Below are positions 58,675-64,000 of a stretch of 64,000 nucleotides of DNA, piece after piece. The position numbers and the translations under genes are program-made. Every line of letters begins with the position of its first letter. Within the stretch, counting starts at the first letter, position 1. This stretch comes from Saturnia japonica (Eukaryota; Arthropoda; Insecta; Lepidoptera; Saturniidae): the NCBI GenBank assembly GCA_033032175.1, contig CM065320.1:4960001-5024000 (forward strand), read 5' to 3'. The notes beneath the pieces are model-generated. The model was given only the letters and a program-made list of their open reading frames with translations. It had not been told where the DNA came from and searched no databases.

Positions 58675-58912
58675 TCATTAATGTTGAGGTTGGAAACATC
58701 AATGTTAGGAAGAAAACATTGAACATTGATGTTTTCATAGGGTTCGAGGATCCAATATGGCATCAAAAAAAGCTCATTCATTTGGATAGTATCAAAACAT
58801 CGATTTTAGGAAGAAAACATCGACCATTGATGTTTGCAAATTTGTGTGCTATAAAAGAGAGTTCGAGGTTCCTATGTGTCACCCAAAAAAAGTTCGTCCA
58901 CTAGGCTAGTAG
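58675..58912. repeat. Two tandem units each with internal palindromes
   Basis: Two units of about 115 bp share 'TTAGGAAGAAAACAT', 'CATTGATGTTT', 'GTTCGAGG' and 'CAAAAAAAG', in the same order. In unit 1, 'AACATCAATGTT' and 'AACATTGATGTT' can pair. Origin unknown. Confidence 0.6.
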
Positions 58913-59039
58913 GAATCGATGAACAGCTTTTATGGAGGAGAATTTATAAGTGCAAGGCGCAAGCGAGTAAGTAACGACATGTAAAGAAAGTGGTTGGGGC
59001 CAGTGTGCCGCATGCCTCGCACGTGATCGCTAATTGACC

Positions 59040-59580
59040 AATAGGAAGGCACACTTTGGTGACAAGATCCTTTAAGTGTTCTTAGTTTTGTTTTTAACTT
59101 TCGCGGCTGAGTGCCCTAAGCGCTCGCCCCCAAGTCCGGTGAAGCTGTAAAAGCCGCAGCGGCTTTGTTTTTGGATAGGGCCCCTAAGGGTAACAGTGTA
59201 GTGAGCCCAAAAAAAAAAAAAAAAACCACCGTTGGGCAGCTGCCCGCCAGACATAACACCCGTCTGGTTGGAGGATCCTCCGTTTGCAATAGTTCTTCTA
59301 CAACAATTTAAAAAAGGAAAAAAAAGAAGTACCCGAAGGGAATATTCAAGTTTGGGCAATCCGGCAATGCGTGGCAGTTTCCGAATGGCATTAACGAATA
59401 AAATAAAATAAGTAAGATTAAAATAAAATGAAATAGCTGCAAATTCGTGAAGCGGCATCGTCGGCGCCTGGTTACGCGGCGCCTGCTGACGGCGGAGCTG
59501 CTGAGCAGTCAGCCAGCATGGCAGCAGCTGCACCCAAATAAAAAACCCCGTTCCACCTGGAACGCATCGTGAAATAACCT
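59040..59580 (-). repeat. Dispersed retroelement-like repeat with poly(A) run
   Basis: A GC-richer block with a pure A/T run at 59210-59226 and phrases such as 'GACATAACACCCGTCTGGTT' and 'CAGCTGCCCGCCAG'. The minus-strand frame of 153 codons spans the run and lacks a recognisable domain. It looks like the 5' part of a LINE or a composite SINE. Confidence 0.45.
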
Positions 59581-59812
59581 ATTAAAACTATTTCCCGGGA
59601 TGGCTTGTTTTGCCTAAATTTACACAAGATTTTATTCATCGTAGGTAGTTTTCAATTCAAGCGAAACGAAAATTAATCTGGGTGATCTGAGCCCTAGGCT
59701 GAGCGAAGGTCGCCCGTGTTTTAAAATTGACAAATGAAATAGGTCTAATCAAAGTTAAAACGAATTGAGAATGATAAGTGAGAATTTAAATGATTATGAT
59801 ATTATTAATAAG

Positions 59813-60566
59813 CAGCGTCGGCCTTACCAATTGCGAGGCTCTGGGCGGCAGGTCTTTGCGAGGCCTTCTGTCCTACGGAAAAGTAACTATGTGATGCGAA
59901 AGTAGGTCAGGTTGTTTGATAGGTATTCGTTATGTTTGACGAGAAATGCTAAAGTTATACAAATGAATAAAATTTGAGTTTTAAAATATTTTACTTAGGT
60001 ACCTACATTGAAAGATTTACGAAATTAACAAATACAGAGATGATAAATTTTAAAATTGATGTTTGCGGCCTTTACTAAGACTAAAATATTTAATTAAAGC
60101 ATAATAATCAACGAATGAGCTACGTCATTTTCGATTGAAAGAATAGCAAGGGCTGAAAGCCGATTTCGTGTCATCGAATTCCTCAAATATGTTTTAATAA
60201 TTTTAAGCCTCGAAAAATTCCTTTCAACAGACGCAACCGTAACAGGTGTGGTGGCAATAATTCTCAGAACTATTTCGATAGTGGGGTAAACTTCAGGCAA
60301 TTTTTTTTTCTTTTATGTATTTCAGCACCGAGATAATGTCATCGTTTCCTTCATACACACGGATGAACATATTCAGTTCTTCGTACAATTCATGTCCATC
60401 AATATCACATGATTCTCTTACTGTCATAGATATTTGCAAGTCGTTGCATTGCTTCGAAAGTTCACTATCACTAATTTTCTTTAATCTTTTTATATTATAC
60501 ATGAAACCAAATATGCTCTCATGATGTTTAAGTGCCTCAAACCTAGGATGGCAGCTTGCGCGCACA
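59813..60566 (-). mobile_element. hAT transposon, terminal part
   Basis: The terminus 'CAGCGTCGGCC' (59813) has the CAG start of hAT inverted repeats, preceded by candidate target bases 'TTAATAAG'. Inside lies the C-terminal part of a hAT transposase. The element is cut at 60567 by a copia-like LTR, and its other half must lie beyond the window. Confidence 0.7.
60080..60565 (-). pseudogene. hAT transposase, C-terminal fragment with hATC domain
   Basis: Two minus-strand frames join across a frameshift near 60300: the upstream one ('FEALKHHESIFGFMYN', 60293-60565) and the dimerisation domain ('TTPVTVASVERNFSRLKII', 'MTRNRLSALAILSIE', 60094-60300). The tail continues in a third frame as 'DYYALIKYF', so there are at least two shifts. 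It resembles ZMYM-type hAT proteins of insects. Upstream catalytic parts are displaced by the copia-like insertion. Confidence 0.75.
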
Positions 60567-60767
60567 TGTTGGAAAGTAAACGACTCTTATAAGGAGTATT
60601 ATCTAACGTTCCTGATTTCTATTGTTTGTCTATCGCAACATGTTCGGGTGTCACATTTGGAATATAAAAATAAGAAAAATATAATTTGTCATAAAAGAAT
60701 GTCAATTGTTTTTTCCATAATATAAAAGACTGATAATTTACTCAATAAAGTATTGTTTATTCCAACA
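60567..60767 (+). repeat. copia-like 5' LTR
   Basis: 201 bp starting 'TGTTGGAA' and ending 'TTCCAACA', inverted ends of 8 bp. It is followed after 2 bp by 'TGGTAGCAGAATGTGG', the position and style of a copia primer-binding site. Confidence 0.75.
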
Positions 60768-60838
60768 ATTGGTAGCAGAATGTGGTTGGGTGGTTATGTG
60801 GTTGCATTGTAATATGCTAACACGTTCACACGTGAACA

Positions 60839-61225
60839 ATGTCGGCGTCATATCGTATTGAACCTCTGAATAAAGAAAATTACGACACGTGGAGCGTCCA
60901 GGCACAAGCTGTCCTTATCAAGAATGAACTGTGGGGCTAGGCGAGTGGTGAAATAACTAAATCTGAGGAAGAAAATGCGAAAGCTAAGTTTGTTCAACAA
61001 GATTTGATGGCGCGGTCAGAACTACTCCTGTTGATATCGCCTTCCGAATTAAAACAAGTAAAAGGATGCAAAACATCAAAGGAGGTATGGGATAAACTAA
61101 AAATGACCTACCAAAGCACTGGACCTGCGCGTAAAGCAACTAATATTGAAGAAAGTTGAAAAAGATGATGTGCGAGAACACCTAAATAACTTTTTGGATA
61201 TTGTGGATAAATTAGCAAATATGAA
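60839..61225 (+). pseudogene. gag: copia-like gag, N-terminal part, broken
   Basis: From ATGTCGGCG the frame reads 'SYRIEPLNKENYDTWSVQAQ', typical of copia gag. An in-frame TAG in 'ELWG*ASG' (near 60939) breaks it, and later 'CKTSKEVWDKLKMTYQST' and a frame change are seen. It is cut off at 61226 where a BEL-type LTR begins. The remainder of the copia element must resume after the BEL element, outside the window. Confidence 0.75.
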
Positions 61226-61768
61226 TGTTAACGACGCATAGGCCTAAGCGTAATGATACGAAAATAGCAATTGTAAATATAAGTTGTAGGGATGAATAAT
61301 ATATACAAACAACCATAAATCTAATGTTTCTAATGTTTCGAATGTAATGCTATAAACGTATAGGTATATAAGAGAAGTAAATAAGTTATGAAAATGTTTG
61401 TAATTTAATAGAAATAGTCGCTTAAAGTATTAAACTCGTGTATCGTAAATAATCCATATTATATAGAAGTTGTATGTAATGTTTTGTGTTATATAGGTAA
61501 ATTAGCCTTCTATATATGTTTTATAATTGTTCGGTCTGATGTAACCGAACATCGGGTTCGAGTAAACTCGCAACAAATTCACGATCAGTCGCACTTCAAC
61601 AAGCGCCTCAAACGAGCGCATCGGTCGGCACCAGGTTGCCACAACCAAACAATTAACATTAAACTATAACAAAACATTTAATATAAAACCAACTATGTAA
61701 TAAATTATAATAAAACATTGAAAATAAAAGTGTGCCTCAATGAAAACACTGCAGTCCTAACCCCCACA
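61226..61768 (+). repeat. Probable BEL/Pao 5' LTR
   Basis: The boundaries are inferred: it starts 'TGTTAACGAC' in the middle of the copia gag frame and ends 'CCCCCACA' shortly before 'TGGTCCTTCGG', a phrase usual just inside lepidopteran BEL elements. The second LTR is outside the window, so the limits cannot be checked here. Confidence 0.5.
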
Positions 61769-62040
61769 TATAATGGTCCTTCGGCCGTTAACCATTCAGT
61801 GCGTAATAACAAAATTTCGTGAGTGTGGGTAAAACGGACTAGCAAACAAAAGCATAAACAGTGAGTGAAAGGATTGCAGTGCTTCAACAACAAATCACCA
61901 TCGAAAATTACATTTAGGCCATACAGGGTCAAAAACAGCAAGAAAAACATTAGTTGGACATCCAAGTTCAACACCAACATTAACATTTTAACAAGTAATA
62001 TATTTCCTTTTTATTTTTTTTACATTTAATAACAACAACG

Positions 62041-64000
62041 ATGGCGGAACAACTGATTGATACTCAATCAATGATCTACGACAACATTATTAAAACTAGC
62101 ACTAACATTAAAAAAGATGGTGAAGGCCGTAAAACAGTAGATTATTTTAAAAGGCGTATAAACATTTTAGAAGAGTATTGGAAGGAATTTCTTAAAAATC
62201 ATACTCGTATTATTAACTCAGAATTACCTACAACCCACACATATTATGAAAGTAAACAGTATGACAACACCAAAACAGTATACGAAGCTACCAAAGCCCT
62301 AATAAATCAACAATACCAACAGCTTTTATCCAAATTACAAAACCCATCATCGGTTCAACAAGAACAATCTCAGGAGGAGGAACAAGGAGTCCTATAGTCC
62401 GCGAGAGACGACCTGGGCTCCGAAAGAGAGTCAAGGGCACCTCCAATTTTAACCTTAAATCAAGGCACTAACAGTCACCTTGACGACCTAATGCGTAAAC
62501 AATACGCTAACTTTAAAGCTTTCGTACGTACCACGTCTAACATTGACTTAAGTGTGATCTCGGACAAGTGGGAGTTCGAAGACGCTCTAAAGTCACTACA
62601 AACAAGATGGTCAACAATCGATTCTCTTCACTGGGAAATCGACATGGAATTAAACGGTGAAAATCAAATGTACGAAAACATGTATAATAAATACGAACAA
62701 AAATTTAACACACTTAAAAAGGCCTTAAACGTACAAATGTGGTCTACGAATCATCGTGAAAAATCTACACCGCAACTGGAAATACCAGTCTTCAGCGGCA
62801 ACTATAACCAATGGGTATCTTTTAAAGATTTATTTAACGAAGCAATTCACAGTAACAACTCCTTATCAAGTGCTCAAAAAATGCAGTTCCTTAAGAGCAA
62901 AGTCCGCGGAGAGGCGGAAAAACTAATCCAACATCTACAAATAAGTTCCGACAACTACGCAATTTGCTGGGACATTCTGAATCAACGTTATAACAATAAA
63001 AAACTCATATTTTCTTCCCATATAAATCCTCTCTTATCACTACCAAACGTACAACATCAATCTTTACAGTCAATTAAGAAAATGCACGATACAACATTGG
63101 AAAGTTTGAACGCTGTAAAAAACCTAGGGATCGACATAACATCTTGGGATCCTCTCCTAGTACATATATTGTGCCAAAAATTGGCTTCCGAGACGTATAC
63201 CGATTACTTGGGATCATTGAACGACGCTAAGGAATTGCCATCACTTAAGGAGTTTTTACAGTTTTTAGAAGAAAAGTTTATTACGTTGGAAACTGCCCGG
63301 CGCAAGCAAGAAAATACTACACAAAGATTTATACATCAAACAAATTATAATCAAACATCTACAAATTATAAAAAACCTTATTCAAAACCATTATACTACG
63401 GTAACAATTCTTATAAATATAACAATGAACATAAAACAATTTCGAAATCTTTCCACGTATCTAATATCAAGTGTCCGCTTTGTAATAACAAACATGGAAT
63501 TTATAATTGCTCAACTTACTTGGAAATGCCTGATGAACAAAGGCTAAAAACTGCATATAAGTTGCAATTGTGCACCAATTGCTTATTTACTCACAATGGA
63601 AATAAATGTACTTCTAACAAAACATGTCTCAAATGCTCATCGCCGCATAATACTTTGTTACATGCGGCGTTTATGAAATCTAAGCCACCGACCTCGGGTA
63701 CTCATTCTACGAAACCAACAAGTAAAGGATTTGAAAACACAACTAGCACTTCAAATGTATCACAGAGTGATAACTCGGAGATTTTACTTTCCACTGCTTT
63801 ATTAAAAGTAAAATCTGTAGACGGCACATATTATAACTTACGAGCTCTTATTGATCAGGGTTCTCAAATTTCACTTATAACAGAGAAGGCAGCACAGTGT
63901 TAGGCCTTAAAAGACAAATCTGTAAAGGAGTTATTTTCGGGGTAGGTGAAAAAGAAAACAACTGTAAGGGAGTAATAAACTTAGAGTGCCAATCAATGTA
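62041..64000 (+). pseudogene. gag-pol: BEL/Pao gag-pol polyprotein, start (runs off window)
   Basis: ATG at 62041 opens a polyprotein. After 118 codons an in-frame TAG (62395-62397) interrupts it; the same frame then continues without a stop from 62398 to 63903. The long part contains a DUF1759-type gag region ('LEIPVFSGNYNQWVSFKDLF'), zinc-knuckle-like cysteines ('CTNC' with 'CLKCSSPHNTLLH'), and the start of a DUF1758 aspartyl protease ('RALIDQGSQISLI', with D-Q-G at the active site). A one-base shift near 63896 makes 'TGTTAG' a stop, while the next frame continues 'GLKRQICKGVIFGVGE' to the window end. Two lesions in 1.9 kb suggest an old or error-affected copy. Reverse transcriptase and integrase should follow outside. 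Confidence 0.85.

Noticed and set aside
59072..59533. 153-codon minus-strand frame
   Set aside because: It runs through a 17-base homopolymer, which translates as a Phe run, and a repeat, with no domain.
1..64000. CRISPR array or prokaryotic operon
   Set aside because: No regular spaced direct repeats; the tandem arrays have no unique spacers, and spliced genes show the DNA is eukaryotic.

Overview
This window reads as nuclear DNA from an insect, most likely a moth or butterfly. It is AT-rich and has multi-exon genes with GT-AG introns. Its repeats have a lepidopteran look: Helitron ends of the form 'TCTATAC...CTAG', tRNA-derived SINEs with tails rich in 'TATG', BEL/Pao, TED-like errantivirus, hAT and piggyBac relatives. 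The order is inferred from repeat style and protein resemblance, not proven.

Host genes. The main gene is a minus-strand mei-P26 orthologue (TRIM-NHL; RING, two B-boxes, coiled coil, NHL propeller). Its eight coding exons run from 20518 down to 12536, and every splice phase closes to an 866-residue protein. A possible very long 3' UTR lies at about 6.15-12.5 kb. The second clear gene is a small two-exon plus-strand SRP9 (56890-58158). A 222-bp exon-like reading frame of unknown gene is tandemly duplicated at 39243-39464 and 40403-40624, inside a 1160-bp unit.

Mobile DNA fills most of the rest. 1-6 kb: MITEs, a SINE and GC-rich palindromic repeats. 12.9-22 kb: Helitrons and other repeats inside and upstream of mei-P26. 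23-27 kb: DNA-transposon fragments and decayed LINEs. 28.3-30.4 kb: a non-autonomous hAT element with a perfect 8-bp target duplication. 30.7-38.3 kb: LINE remnants. 43.2-46.6 kb: an internally deleted errantivirus with near-identical LTRs. 46.8-49.1 kb: a five-exon piggyBac transposase gene followed by a 57-bp minisatellite. 51.9-56.3 kb: a complete but disabled two-gene DNA transposon of ISL2EU type, with a SWIM/YqaJ nuclease facing a THAP/DDE transposase. 59.8-64 kb: a nest in which a hAT element is interrupted by a copia-like element, itself interrupted by a BEL/Pao element that runs off the window.

The most unusual items are the two-gene THAP-DDE/YqaJ transposon, the intron-rich piggyBac gene with an errantivirus inserted at its 5' edge, the deleted errantivirus, and the tandem exon duplication whose third copy shows almost only deletions and may be an assembly artefact. 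No rRNA gene, functional tRNA gene or CRISPR array was seen. All family names come from recognition of motifs; no search was run.
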